Origin: SXOA01 sp046153945
GTDB lineage: Bacteria > Planctomycetota > Planctomycetia > Pirellulales > Pirellulaceae
Assembly: GCA_046153945.1 (NCBI GenBank)
Contig: JBJXFF010000093.1
Coordinates: 37,210-101,209 of the forward strand
Direction: 5' to 3'
DNA: 64,000 nucleotides
Under the pieces are notes generated by a model. That model had not been told where the DNA came from. It did no database searches and saw nothing but the letters and a program-made list of their open reading frames with translations. Shown here piece by piece: positions 43,184-51,851 of the stretch; the first letter of the stretch is position 1, and the number at the start of each line of letters is the position of its first letter. Both the position numbers and the translations under genes were made by a program.

Positions 43184-44818
43184 TTACTTTGTCGCCACCT
43201 TCAGCACCCGCCCCTCTTCCCGATACGGCGGCTCCGTCGTCCAGAAGATTGCATTCACCAGCAGCTTGCGGAACTGCGGGTTCTTGAAGTCATCGGGGTG
43301 GCCGAAGGATGTGTAGAAGACGCGGGCCTTCTTCGGACCGGCGGTGTTGGTGTACGCGACCGGCTCGGGCTCTTTCTCCGGTACGCTGCCGATGAGAAGC
43401 GGCGTCGTGGAGGAGGCGAGCGGCCGAACGAGATAGAGCGAGCCGTTCCCTTTCAGCTCTTCGATATTCACGCCGCGGAGAATCGCGTGGTCCTTCGCTC
43501 CCTCGGCCAAGGCAACGGCCGTTTTCGGCCCGTCGCCATGGTGGTTGGTGTAGTGTCCCCCCAGAATCTGAGCGTCAAATTCCGGCCAGGCTTCGAGGCC
43601 GCTGGCGAGGGCCGCCTTCTGAGCCGACTCGTCCCGCAGGCAGAAGGCGTGGCTCGCGGTCCGAATGCCGACGATCGGCTTGCCGGCAGCGACGTGGGCG
43701 CGGATGGCATCGAGCTGATCCTTCGGTGGCAGGCGGCGGCGGGTGCTGACGAGCAGGACGTCGGCTTTCTTCAGAGCTTCCACAATGCCAGGAAAGCGGT
43801 TCTTGTCCTTGGCGTCGGCATTGATGATCGTCACCTTAAAGCCGAGCGGCTCCAGCTCATTTTTGGCGAACTCGGGGAGCGTCACTTCGGTTTTGTATTC
43901 GTCGTCGCCGATCAGGATCACGATGTTCCGCCGGTCGTGCGAATAGCGGAACGGCTGGCCGCCGACGAAGTCGACGCTGGTGATGGTGGGGCAGACGAAT
44001 TTTTCGATGTGCTGGATGATTAACTCGGTCCCGGCGAAGTGACTGACGAACGGCTCGCGGGCCGGGTTGTACATGGTGTCGGTCATGTCCCGCATCAGAA
44101 CCACGTTCTTGCCGTTCCTGGCCATCTGCCGCAGGCCGAACGGGCGGCCGAGGACGCACATGTTGGTATGCACGCCGCAGAGGACCACATTCTTAATGCC
44201 GCGGCTCTCCAGCAGGTTCCAGATTTCCACGCCGCTGTCGCTGATGGCGTCTTTGTCCTCGATGGTCAAGAGATCGACCTGGCTCTTCCACGGAGACTTC
44301 GGGTTCCGTCCCTTGGCGGCGAGCTGCTCGTGCCAGATGCGGTGCTCCTCCAAATCGTCGTCCTCACCCCCGTCGGTCTGGTCGATGGGATACGTTCCTT
44401 TGTCTTCCTCGGGAATATGCCGGCACCATTCGTCAATCTGAGCGGGCAGGTTCTTCGCCTTGGGAGCGGCCTGGGCCATTTTGCGGCCGGGATGATCCTT
44501 GTACGGCTCCATGCAACTGCTGGGGGCGTGAATGACGAAGATCCCCTTCTGCCGAGCCGCCTTGAGCACTTCGTTGAGCCGCGGGGCCATCTCGGTCTCG
44601 CGGCGGACGGCATTCAGGCAATGGTGAGCGTCCCACATGTCGCAGACGATGATGGCCGTCTCAGCGGGCGACCATTTCTCCTCGCTTGCCGCCGGCCAGT
44701 AGATGCCACCCTGTTTTTGCACTCGCTGCTGCTTGTGAACGGTCAGTCCCTCAGCAGCTTGAGTCGCGAGCGGCAATAATCCCATCATGGCAGCCAGGGA
44801 AAGGAGGAAATATCGCAT
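43184..44818 (-). CDS. Secreted isochorismatase-family domain fused to ThuA-like domain
   Basis: 544 residues from ATG 44818, signal peptide MRYFLLSLAAMMGLLPLATQ. Residues about 30-280 are a cysteine hydrolase: IIVCDMWDAHHC with the catalytic Asp, and NVVLCGVHTNMCVLGR with the catalytic Cys. Residues about 285-540 match the ThuA-like (trehalose-utilisation/glutamine-amidotransferase-fold) family: IVILIGDDEYKTEVTLPEF, VLLVSTRRRLPPKDQ, LGGHYTNHHGDGP and RVFYTSFGHPDDFKNPQFRK. The open frame 38 codons upstream is not required. Likely a periplasmic amide or ester hydrolase; fusion partner role unknown. Confidence 0.87.
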   Translation of the reverse strand: MRYFLLSLAAMMGLLPLATQAAEGLTVHKQQRVQKQGGIYWPAASEEKWSPAETAIIVCDMWDAHHCLNAVRRETEMAPRLNEVLKAARQKGIFVIHAPSSCMEPYKDHPGRKMAQAAPKAKNLPAQIDEWCRHIPEEDKGTYPIDQTDGGEDDDLEEHRIWHEQLAAKGRNPKSPWKSQVDLLTIEDKDAISDSGVEIWNLLESRGIKNVVLCGVHTNMCVLGRPFGLRQMARNGKNVVLMRDMTDTMYNPAREPFVSHFAGTELIIQHIEKFVCPTITSVDFVGGQPFRYSHDRRNIVILIGDDEYKTEVTLPEFAKNELEPLGFKVTIINADAKDKNRFPGIVEALKKADVLLVSTRRRLPPKDQLDAIRAHVAAGKPIVGIRTASHAFCLRDESAQKAALASGLEAWPEFDAQILGGHYTNHHGDGPKTAVALAEGAKDHAILRGVNIEELKGNGSLYLVRPLASSTTPLLIGSVPEKEPEPVAYTNTAGPKKARVFYTSFGHPDDFKNPQFRKLLVNAIFWTTEPPYREEGRVLKVATK

Positions 44819-45045
44819 GATAGGTTCTCCGCGGAAGAGGCGGGGTGGAATGGGCATGGAGGAACGTGACTCTGAGCTTACCAAGAGGCAGAGAAGGATT
44901 CTATGTAGGTGCTCTTCCCCCTCACCACCCATGCAGATTCACCACCACCGGACACGCCAGTTTGATGACGCTCATGGTGTCGAGCGGGTTCCGGAGATGG
45001 GACGACAGAGGTCGTCTCTCGGGTGCGAGTAAATACCAATCAGGA

Positions 45046-45666
45046 CTACTCGTCCAGTTTCGATTTAGCCGCGGCCTTTTTGGCTTCCGCTTCGGCGCGG
45101 TGCTTTCGGGCATTGGCGGCTCGTTTTTGCCGCTTGGCTTCTTTCTTCGCCGCGTCCGCCTGAGCTGCGGCGGCTTGCTCTTGCATGATCATCTGCTGCT
45201 GAATGGCCTGCTGCATGATCAGCGGCGAGGTTTGCACGCGACTGCCGTTACCGGAGTTTCCAGAGCGACTAGAACTGCCGCGCATTCCCCGGAGCATCAT
45301 GATTTGCAGGGGAGTCAGTCCGCTTTGTCCCACAGTTCCACCATTGGCACCTTGCGGCACCATACCCCCGCCAATTCCGGGAACGCCCATCCCTGGCATT
45401 CCCATTCCGGGCAAACCGACTCCCGGAATTGCGACACCGGGAAGACCTTGTCCTTGTCCTCCCAACTCTTGACCTTGAACTTGACCACCGAAGCCGAGAG
45501 CCTGTCCCCCTTGGCCTTGTTGGCCAGTCAGGTCGAATCCACCGACCCCGCGTTGAGCTCCGACGGCTTGTCCTTCGGCGGCTTGCCCTACTTCAAACTG
45601 TCCAAACGCGAGTTGTCCCAAAAGACAACCGGACAGGATTGCCGCAGCAGTGAAGGAAGTTTTCAT
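45046..45666 (-). CDS. Secreted Gly/Met/Gln-rich low-complexity protein
   Basis: 206 residues from ATG 45666, signal peptide MKTSFTAAAILSGCLLGQLA. Gly/Gln-rich first half, then repeats of the form PG-(V/M)-G-x (GVGLPGMGMPGMGVPGIGGG), a Gln/Met-rich segment (MQQAIQQQMIMQEQ) and a strongly basic Ala/Lys helix at the end. Such composition fits an unstructured envelope or matrix protein. No enzymatic motif. It is isolated: a tRNA gene follows upstream on the same strand. Confidence 0.7.
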   Translation of the reverse strand: MKTSFTAAAILSGCLLGQLAFGQFEVGQAAEGQAVGAQRGVGGFDLTGQQGQGGQALGFGGQVQGQELGGQGQGLPGVAIPGVGLPGMGMPGMGVPGIGGGMVPQGANGGTVGQSGLTPLQIMMLRGMRGSSSRSGNSGNGSRVQTSPLIMQQAIQQQMIMQEQAAAAQADAAKKEAKRQKRAANARKHRAEAEAKKAAAKSKLDE

Positions 45667-45875
45667 GGTCGGTTGGAGTGTAATTGGCCGTAGCCGGCGG
45701 TGTAAAATGATAACGGCCATTCCGGGCCTGGATGTCTCCATTAGTTAACAATGGGCAATCTGGGAATAAAATACAACAAAAAAGCAATGGAAAGCCGCAA
45801 AAAAGCCAAAGTTAAATACCCTCTCGTTGGGGGGCGTGGCCGATTTGCCCTACGTCTCTCTATCAAGGGAACCAC

Positions 45876-45907
45876 AAAAAAACGGCTCAGGACCGCAGTC
45901 CTGGCCG
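45876..45907 (-). terminator. Rho-independent terminator after tRNA-Leu
   Basis: On the minus strand CGGC-CAGGAC pairs with GTCCTG-A-GCCG (single bulged A), 4-base loop, followed by seven T. Lies ten bases downstream of the tRNA 3' end. Confidence 0.85.
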
Positions 45908-45916
45908 CTTCAATAG

Positions 45917-45999
45917 TACCAGAGGGGGGACTTGAACCCCCACACTCTTGCGAGTACTGGATTTTGAATCCAGCGCGTCTGCCATTCCGCCACTCTGGC
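45917..45999 (-). tRNA. tRNA-Leu (anticodon CAA)
   Basis: 83-nucleotide class II tRNA. Acceptor stem GCCAGAG pairs with CTCTGGT (G1-U72 wobble). Anticodon stem CTGGA-TTCAAAA-TCCAG gives loop TTCAAAA and anticodon CAA, reading UUG codons. Long variable arm TACTCGCAAGAGTGT and T arm GGGGGTTCAAGTCCCCC. The 3' CCA is not encoded (GTA then CTATTG). Confidence 0.95.
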
Positions 46000-46040
46000 A
46001 CTTAGCCCATTCTTCCGCCCGATTACCGAGCGAACACACG

Positions 46041-46068
46041 ATTATCGTCACGGGGGATAAGTATTCAA
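46041..46068 (-). promoter_or_regulatory. Candidate sigma-70 promoter for tRNA-Leu
   Basis: On the minus strand TTGAAT (46068-46063), 16-base spacer, GATAAT (46046-46041). The -35 matches 4/6 and the -10 5/6 positions. Predicted transcription start is about 35 bases before the tRNA. Confidence 0.4.
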
Positions 46069-46173
46069 GTGCCTGCCGAGAATCTTCCCTAGTCCAACGC
46101 GGGCACCTTCGCGGTCTATCAAGGGACAAACACCGACCTCGTCTGGTTCATGCCCGCACCACAAACCTGCGGA

Positions 46174-46368
46174 TTAAAAGAGCGTGTAAATGAACGGCGC
46201 GAGTCCGCCGCTGCCTAGGACCATGATGGTTCCCAGCGTGAGGAACACGAGCAGGATGGGGATCAGCCACCACTTCTTGTTCTCAAGGACGAACGAGACC
46301 AATTCGGAAGTGAGAGAGCGGCGGCCTTCTTCGGCGGCTTGTTCAAAGGAGCGATTATCTGGGGACAT
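46174..46368 (-). CDS. SxtK/DUF5989-like small membrane protein
   Basis: 64 residues from ATG 46368. Soluble start (MSPDNRSFEQAAEEGRR), then one hydrophobic helix KKWWLIPILLVFLTLGTIMV and the diagnostic ending GLAPFIYTLF. This matches the DUF5989 family (related to SxtK of the saxitoxin cluster), which is regularly encoded beside carbamoyltransferase and SxtJ genes. Last gene of the four-gene operon, 17 bases after SxtJ. Probably an inner-membrane partner of SxtJ; function unknown. The longer upstream frame (to 46761) is a shadow of the SxtJ gene. Confidence 0.85.
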   Translation of the reverse strand: MSPDNRSFEQAAEEGRRSLTSELVSFVLENKKWWLIPILLVFLTLGTIMVLGSGGLAPFIYTLF

Positions 46369-46385
46369 TAAAACCTCGTGGAGCG

Positions 46386-46850
46386 TTAGAACTGCTGGAA
46401 GTAGCTGGCGGGGGTGCGGCGATACTTTTTGGGTTGCCAATAGGTTGCGGCCTGGCGATTGAGCCGCCAGTCGAGCGGGCGGCGGCCGAGGAGGCCGAAC
46501 AAAACCGCGAGTGGGGTAAAGATTCCGAAATAGATGACGGCAACGAGCACTTCTCCCAGGACCATGCCGATGGGAGATGTGAGTATCGACAGAAACAAGA
46601 AGGGGAACTTGTGCAACTCGGGTTTCGCGATGGCGAGAGTTGCGGCGAGAGCGCCAATAACGGCGGCGAGGGCGACGATTGTCAAGTTGCCGCTGTCCCA
46701 AAGGAGCGGCGTTCCGCTCCAGAGCCACCTGATCACGCTGGTTTCTGTCGTCACGCACCACGCCCCCAGTGGCAGCAGCGGAGCGGCGGCGAGGCCGAAC
46801 TGACGCAGTTGTTTGCGATCCGGTCGCCAGTTGATTTCGAGTAGTGCCAT
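46386..46850 (-). CDS. SxtJ-like membrane protein
   Basis: 154 residues from ATG 46850 (a TTG one codon earlier is the track start). Opens MALLEINWRPDRKQLRQFG, the typical SxtJ start. Hydrophobic segments at about 20-40, 54-75 and 85-125; then FGLLGRRPLDWRLNRQAATY with YWQPKK near the end. It lies 12 bases after the carbamoyltransferase stop and 17 before the SxtK-like gene, so translation is probably coupled. In saxitoxin clusters SxtJ sits beside the carbamoyltransferase SxtI; its role is not known. Confidence 0.87.
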   Translation of the reverse strand: MALLEINWRPDRKQLRQFGLAAAPLLPLGAWCVTTETSVIRWLWSGTPLLWDSGNLTIVALAAVIGALAATLAIAKPELHKFPFLFLSILTSPIGMVLGEVLVAVIYFGIFTPLAVLFGLLGRRPLDWRLNRQAATYWQPKKYRRTPASYFQQF

Positions 46851-46862
46851 CAAGGTATTCCT

Positions 46863-48701
46863 TTAGTCAAGCTGGAACTGGGCCAGGTGCTGCTTGCGCG
46901 AATTAGCGTCGAGCTTGGTCTGCTGTTCTTTCAGAACGACGCTGCGACCCAGGACCAGCACGTCAATATCGGTCGCCTCAAAGCAGCGATAGGCGTCGCT
47001 TGGCGTGCAAACAATCGGCTCGCCGCGGACATTAAAGCTGGTATTCACGAGCACCGGGCAATCGGTCCGCTGGTGAAAGGCGGTCATCAGTTGATGCAGC
47101 AGCGGATTCCGCTGGCTGTCGACGGTCTGAATGCGAGCCGAGTAATCGACATGGGTCACGGCGGGAATTGTCGAGCGAAGATAATTCAGCCTCTCGATAC
47201 CGAAGGCTCCTTCTTCCTCAGCAGGTACGGGCAAGCGATGCTCCTCCCGAACCGGCGCGACGAGGAGCATGTAGGGGCTGTCTTGATACGGCCGCATTTC
47301 GAAGTAACGATCGACATGTTCCCGGAGGACAAGGGGTGCGAAGGGACGGAACGACTCGCGGAACTTGATTTTCAAGTTCATGACCGACTGCATCTTGGGG
47401 CTGCGAGCATCCCCCAAAATGCTGCGTGCCCCGAGCGCCCGCGGACCGAATTCCATTCGCCCTTGGAACCAGGCGACGACTTTTTCTTCCGCCAAGAGAC
47501 CGGCGACGGTCTCGCAGAGTTGCTCCTCGGTTGCATAGGTGGTGTACTTCGCCCTCACGCCGTCGAGCATCTCCGCAATCTCATCGTCGGAGAAACTCGG
47601 CCCCAGAAAGGCTCCCTGCATCGAGTCCTGCGGCAGCGGCTGGCGGGGTTTGCCCAGGAGTTGGTGCCAGATGAAGAGAGCCGTGCCGAGCGCCCCGCCG
47701 GCGTCGCCGGCAGCGGGTTGAATCCAGATGTTTTCGAAGGGGCCATCCTGCAGGATCCGTCCGTTGCCGACGCAGTTGAGCGCCACGCCGCCGGCCAGGA
47801 CCAGATTTTTCAGTCCCGTTGTGCGATGCAAGTGCCGCGCGGAGCGGAGCATGACTTCTTCCGTCACCGCCTGCACGCTGGCGGCCAGATCCATTTCTCG
47901 CTGCGTCAGCAGCGATTCCGGCTGACGGGGAGGACCGCCGAAGAGGGCGTGGAACTTCGGCCCGGTCATCGTTAGACCCTGGCAGTAATTGAAGTAGGAC
48001 ATGTCGAGCCGAAAGCTGCCGTCCTCTTTTAAGTCCATCAGGTTCTGGAGAATCAGGTCCTTGTAAACGGGCCGGCCGTACGGCGCGAGTCCCATCACCT
48101 TGTACTCGCCGCTGTTGACCTTGAAGCCGGTGTAGTAAGTGAAAGCCGAATAGAGGAGGCCGAGTGAATGGGGGAACCGCAGCTCGTGCGTGAGTTCGAT
48201 GGAATTTCCCCGGCCAACGCCGCAACAACTGGTGGACCATTCGCCGACACCGTCGAGTGTGAGAATGGCCGCTTCTTCATAGGGCGAAGGAAAAAAGGCA
48301 CTGGCCGCGTGCGATTCGTGATGATCGAGAAAGACGTAAGGATGGCGATAACGACCGGACAGTTCCCGGTCCAACTCCCGCGGCAAGTGGAGCTTCTGCC
48401 GCAGCCACAGCGGAACCATCTGCCGGAACGAACGGTAGCCGCTAGGGGCAAAGGAGAGGTAGGTCTCCAGCAAGCGATCGAATTTGGAGAGGGGCTTTTC
48501 ATAGAATCCGACGTGATCGAGATCCTCGATTTTTAGCCCTGCTTCGCGGAGGCAATATTCCACGGCTTTGGCTGGAAAATGCTCATCCTGCTTGCGGCGG
48601 GTGAACCGCTCCTCTTGAGCCGCCGCCACAATGCGGCCATCAACCACCAGGGCCGCGGCGGAATCGTGATAATAGGCGGAGATTCCGAGGATGGCAGTCA
48701 T
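46863..48701 (-). CDS. Carbamoyltransferase (NodU/CmcH/SxtI type)
   Basis: 612 residues, usual length. Transfers a carbamoyl group from carbamoyl phosphate to a hydroxyl, via carbamoyl-adenylate. Kae1-like N-terminal domain: MTAILGISAYYHDSAAALVV, FLDHHESHAASAFFPSP (metal-binding His) and AAILTLDGVGEW. C-terminal YrdC-like domain: EFGPRALGARSIL near residue 415, THVDYSARIQTVD and VLVNTSFNVRGEPIV. Acceptor unknown; operon with SGNH (12 bases upstream), SxtJ-like and SxtK-like genes suggests an envelope-associated molecule. No saxitoxin genes are present. Confidence 0.95.
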   Translation of the reverse strand: MTAILGISAYYHDSAAALVVDGRIVAAAQEERFTRRKQDEHFPAKAVEYCLREAGLKIEDLDHVGFYEKPLSKFDRLLETYLSFAPSGYRSFRQMVPLWLRQKLHLPRELDRELSGRYRHPYVFLDHHESHAASAFFPSPYEEAAILTLDGVGEWSTSCCGVGRGNSIELTHELRFPHSLGLLYSAFTYYTGFKVNSGEYKVMGLAPYGRPVYKDLILQNLMDLKEDGSFRLDMSYFNYCQGLTMTGPKFHALFGGPPRQPESLLTQREMDLAASVQAVTEEVMLRSARHLHRTTGLKNLVLAGGVALNCVGNGRILQDGPFENIWIQPAAGDAGGALGTALFIWHQLLGKPRQPLPQDSMQGAFLGPSFSDDEIAEMLDGVRAKYTTYATEEQLCETVAGLLAEEKVVAWFQGRMEFGPRALGARSILGDARSPKMQSVMNLKIKFRESFRPFAPLVLREHVDRYFEMRPYQDSPYMLLVAPVREEHRLPVPAEEEGAFGIERLNYLRSTIPAVTHVDYSARIQTVDSQRNPLLHQLMTAFHQRTDCPVLVNTSFNVRGEPIVCTPSDAYRCFEATDIDVLVLGRSVVLKEQQTKLDANSRKQHLAQFQLD

Positions 48702-48713
48702 GGCAGGACGTTG

Positions 48714-49898
48714 TTAGCGGTGAGTGCTGGATTGCGAGGGCCGCGTGGCGGTGTGTGTGCGGCCGGTGCGGCCGGAAGCAGCAATCGGATCCAACTGCGG
48801 CTGAATGGCCTGGGCAAACAGGCGGTTACCGAGTTCGGTGCAATGTGAGTCGGTGGGAAATCGCCAAGGTTGATCGCGATGGGGGCCGGCTTCGTGACGG
48901 GTGAAGGGCTCCGAGACGTCGATAAATGGCACGTCGAGTTCGTGGCAGACTTGAGCGAGAGCACCGTAATGCTGCGGCGCGCCGATAACCGCGAATGGGA
49001 TGCTTCGTTCACGACAGAGGTTGCTCATCTTGCTGTACATCTCCTTGAGGACGACGAGCCGGTCCTGCGTCCAATAGTCATCGAGGAACGGCTGATAGTC
49101 ACCAGTGGGACGCCACTGCGTTTTGCCCGCGATCTCCGTCGGCAGGGGAGGATGAGTTGGCGTCTTGCGCATCGCCTGCCGAAAGCGCTGAAAATAGAAG
49201 TAGACGTGATTCCAAGCCAAGGAATGATTCTGGAGCCAGGCGGCGGCGTTGAAGTCGGCGGGAGTCGGCACGGGAATATTGGCAATGTTGACCTTCCCGT
49301 CTTCGAGCAGTGCGTAGGGTCGTTCCCGCTCTCGCAGGACATTTTCAAACATGTCGTTGACGCAGAACATCACCGCGACAGCTTCCGGACGTTCACCATT
49401 TTCGAGCAGCTCTTTGAGCAGCAAATATTCTTGCACTGCCGAATAGCCGGACTGTCCCAGATTGCGATAGCGCACACCGAGGCTATTGTGGTTGAGGCGA
49501 TCGACGTAGGTCTCTCCCTGTGCGACTCCCCAGCCCCAGGTGAAAGAGTCTCCCAAGACCCAGACGGTTGCCGGCTCCTGTTCGCCGATTTTGGACTGAG
49601 TTCCTTCAACTCCACGGCGAAAGCCATCGCTGCCGTGCTCGATGACGACATCAAAATTCGTGGTGGCAAATCGGCAGGCAACATCGGGCTTTCCCCGCCA
49701 GCCAAGAACCGGATCGTGCTGGTAATAAGTGCCGAGAACCGTGGCGGTTTGAGGTTTGCTGCCGGTAATTCGCAGGCCAATTTCGAGAGTCGCGGCACAA
49801 AGGCCAAGGGAAATCATCACGAGCAGCCCCCTGGCAAGCCAGAGGCGGCTGCCGCGCAGCGAGCTTGAACGTGTTTTCTTGACGGTCGACCGATCCAT
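48714..49898 (-). CDS. Membrane-anchored SGNH hydrolase of the carbamoyltransferase operon
   Basis: 394 residues from ATG 49898 (a TTG two codons upstream also fits). Basic N-terminus then one helix (LLVMISLGLCAATLEIGLRI, about 25-45) as signal anchor. SGNH blocks: VWVLGDSFTWGWGVAQ (Ser), NLGQSGYSAVQEYLL (Gly), AVMFCVNDMFENV (Asn), and the C-terminal TDSHCTELGNRLFAQA with Asp and His. Probably an esterase or acyl/acetyltransferase acting outside the membrane on the molecule that the carbamoyltransferase modifies. First gene of the operon; 107 bases separate it from the PQQ-like gene. Confidence 0.87.
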   Translation of the reverse strand: MDRSTVKKTRSSSLRGSRLWLARGLLVMISLGLCAATLEIGLRITGSKPQTATVLGTYYQHDPVLGWRGKPDVACRFATTNFDVVIEHGSDGFRRGVEGTQSKIGEQEPATVWVLGDSFTWGWGVAQGETYVDRLNHNSLGVRYRNLGQSGYSAVQEYLLLKELLENGERPEAVAVMFCVNDMFENVLRERERPYALLEDGKVNIANIPVPTPADFNAAAWLQNHSLAWNHVYFYFQRFRQAMRKTPTHPPLPTEIAGKTQWRPTGDYQPFLDDYWTQDRLVVLKEMYSKMSNLCRERSIPFAVIGAPQHYGALAQVCHELDVPFIDVSEPFTRHEAGPHRDQPWRFPTDSHCTELGNRLFAQAIQPQLDPIAASGRTGRTHTATRPSQSSTHR

Positions 49899-50005
49899 GG
49901 CCAACAGCTTCCTACGAAAGAGCGAAGAGGGCTTGGAAGTTTAAGAAAGACGGCTAGCAGGGTCAACGTCGAATTGGTCCTGGAAGCAGCAAGCTAGCAG
50001 TGGCC

Positions 50006-51319
50006 CTACCTGCCAATACAGTACAAACTTTTCTTCCCCCGGATGTAGATTCGCTGCTCGCTGACGGCTGGGGACGCGACGGTTTCGTCGTCGAGTTTGT
50101 TTTCCACCAGTTTGTCGAAGCGGGGGTTCGCCGAAATGACAGTGCATAGGCCATCTATGCTGAGGAAATAAATGCGACCATCCGCGGCGAGAGGGGAAGC
50201 CTTGTAGCCTCCTTTGAGCCGCTGTTTCCATTGCAAGTGACCAGTGGGGACATCAATGCAGCGGGCAATACCGTCGTCCCCGACGGTGAAAAGCAAGTCG
50301 TTCCAAATGACCGGGCAACAGGTGTCCGGCGAGCCTTCGTCATATTGCCACGCGATGTCTCGCGGCGAAAGTTCGCCGGCCTTACTTGGTCGGACAGCGA
50401 CGAGCGGCTTTTTGAGGCCGCGAACGGCGAAGATCGCTTCCCCGTTGGTCGTGGGACTGTTCACGGTGCGTCCGCCGACGAGCCCCGGCAGAAACCAAAG
50501 CTGCTTGCCACTAGCCGGATCGTAGGAATCGAGTTGGTTTCCTCCCATGACGACAAGCTGTTCTTGTTTGCCGAGGGTTGCGAGCAGGGGCGTTGTGTAG
50601 GCATCGCACTCTTCCGCCTTTGCCAGCGTGTTGCGAGAGACCTTCCACCGCAGCTTGCCGGTGAGCAGGTCGTGGGAAACGAGGTAGCTTTCCACGGGCT
50701 TGTCTTGTAAATCGGCCAGCGAATCATGAAGACAGACCGAGATAACCTGATTCTTGAACAGGACCGGGCTGTTGGCATGGCCATACCAGCATGTGTAGGT
50801 GCCGTGGTCATCCTGCAGGTTACGTTTCCAAAGCTGGTTGCCGCCAAAGTCATAGGCGGCGAGGTCGCCGTTGCAAAAGTGAGCGACGACCGACGTGCCG
50901 TCGGTCACCGGCGAGGGGCTGGCGACGCTGTAGTACTGATGAACCTTCAGCTTGCTCCTTCGCGGCCCTACACGGCTATCTTCGCCGGATCCCACTTCCC
51001 TTTGCCAGACAACCCTCCCATCTGACTTGGCAAGCTTAACCAACAGCAGCTTGTCATCGGCGGATAGGCAGGTGACGAAAATAGTCTCGCCCCAAACGGC
51101 TGGCGTACTTGTACCCGTTCCCGGCAGAGGCACTTTCCAAAGGATTCCCTTCTGCTCATTCCAGGAGATAGGCAGGTCCTTTTCGCCGCTCACTCCCGTT
51201 CCCGCTGGTCCGCGCCACTGGGGCCAGTCTTCTGCGTGGACCAGAGATGCGGCAGCCAATCCGCAGGCAACGGAAATTATGGTTGCTGGCAACAACGACT
51301 TGGCAGGATAAAGTTGCAT
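50006..51319 (-). CDS. Exported PQQ-like (BamB-type) beta-propeller protein
   Basis: 437 residues with signal peptide (ends AASLVHA). Starts DWPQWRGPAGTGVSGEKDLP, the WRGP motif of planctomycete PQQ-binding-like propellers. Propeller blades repeat the W-x-x-x-x-G pattern: ILWKVPLPGTGTSTPAVWG, LAAYDFGGNQLWKRNLQDD, YDPASGKQLWFLPGLVGGRT, CIDVPTGHLQWKQRLKGGYK. Lacks clear PQQ-dehydrogenase active-site residues, so it is more likely a binding or scaffold protein than an enzyme. Same strand as the SGNH operon but separated by 107 bases. Confidence 0.88.
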   Translation of the reverse strand: MQLYPAKSLLPATIISVACGLAAASLVHAEDWPQWRGPAGTGVSGEKDLPISWNEQKGILWKVPLPGTGTSTPAVWGETIFVTCLSADDKLLLVKLAKSDGRVVWQREVGSGEDSRVGPRRSKLKVHQYYSVASPSPVTDGTSVVAHFCNGDLAAYDFGGNQLWKRNLQDDHGTYTCWYGHANSPVLFKNQVISVCLHDSLADLQDKPVESYLVSHDLLTGKLRWKVSRNTLAKAEECDAYTTPLLATLGKQEQLVVMGGNQLDSYDPASGKQLWFLPGLVGGRTVNSPTTNGEAIFAVRGLKKPLVAVRPSKAGELSPRDIAWQYDEGSPDTCCPVIWNDLLFTVGDDGIARCIDVPTGHLQWKQRLKGGYKASPLAADGRIYFLSIDGLCTVISANPRFDKLVENKLDDETVASPAVSEQRIYIRGKKSLYCIGR

Positions 51320-51442
51320 CTTCGAAAACGAATTGTGGAAGTTGTTCGGCGACTTCAGAGCGCTTATTATCCGGTTCTATCGGTGGCATGATAGTCGGCA
51401 CGAGTCTCCAATTTGACTTATCCAAAGTCGAGGATTGTCCCC

Positions 51443-51712
51443 ATGTCTCATTTCGTTCCCCTTCTGGCCCGCAACGAAGCGATAAACAAATGGCTGGCTG
51501 ATAACCCGCTCATCTTGGCGGCAATTTTCGGAGTGCTGGGAGCCGCGCTCTTGATCATCGGCGTTTTGAATCTCGTGACGGGACAAGCGACAGGAAAGTG
51601 GGGCTCGCGTCATTCGGGAGGGATGGCCTTGTTTCTCGGTGGCATTCGAGTGTTGGGAGGAATTGTCTGCCTCGGCGTATCGCTGTATGGACTCGTCAAA
51701 GCGATGTTTTGA
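51443..51712 (+). CDS. Small two-helix membrane protein of unknown function
   Basis: 89 residues from ATG 51443 (the frame opens at 51413, but 51443 is preceded by a more usual spacing). Two hydrophobic helices, about 22-45 and 62-85, joined by GQATGKWGSRHSGG. No motif identified. Codon use normal. It precedes the DUF4139-like gene on the same strand with a 139-base gap. Confidence 0.6.
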   Translation: MSHFVPLLARNEAINKWLADNPLILAAIFGVLGAALLIIGVLNLVTGQATGKWGSRHSGGMALFLGGIRVLGGIVCLGVSLYGLVKAMF

Positions 51713-51851
51713 GGCATGGGACTGGGCAAATCCTCGACATTGTCCGATAGCGCCGTCTTTACAACGTCGTTACCGGATAGGCTCTCTGCCGCGACTAGAA
51801 TACCGGGGTTGTCCCATCCGGTAACCACTTCTCGCATTGCGGAGAACTCTC

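Noticed and set aside
46174..49898. Saxitoxin biosynthesis cluster
   Set aside because: Only the carbamoylation module resembles Sxt proteins; no polyketide-like SxtA, amidinotransferase SxtG or other pathway genes are present.
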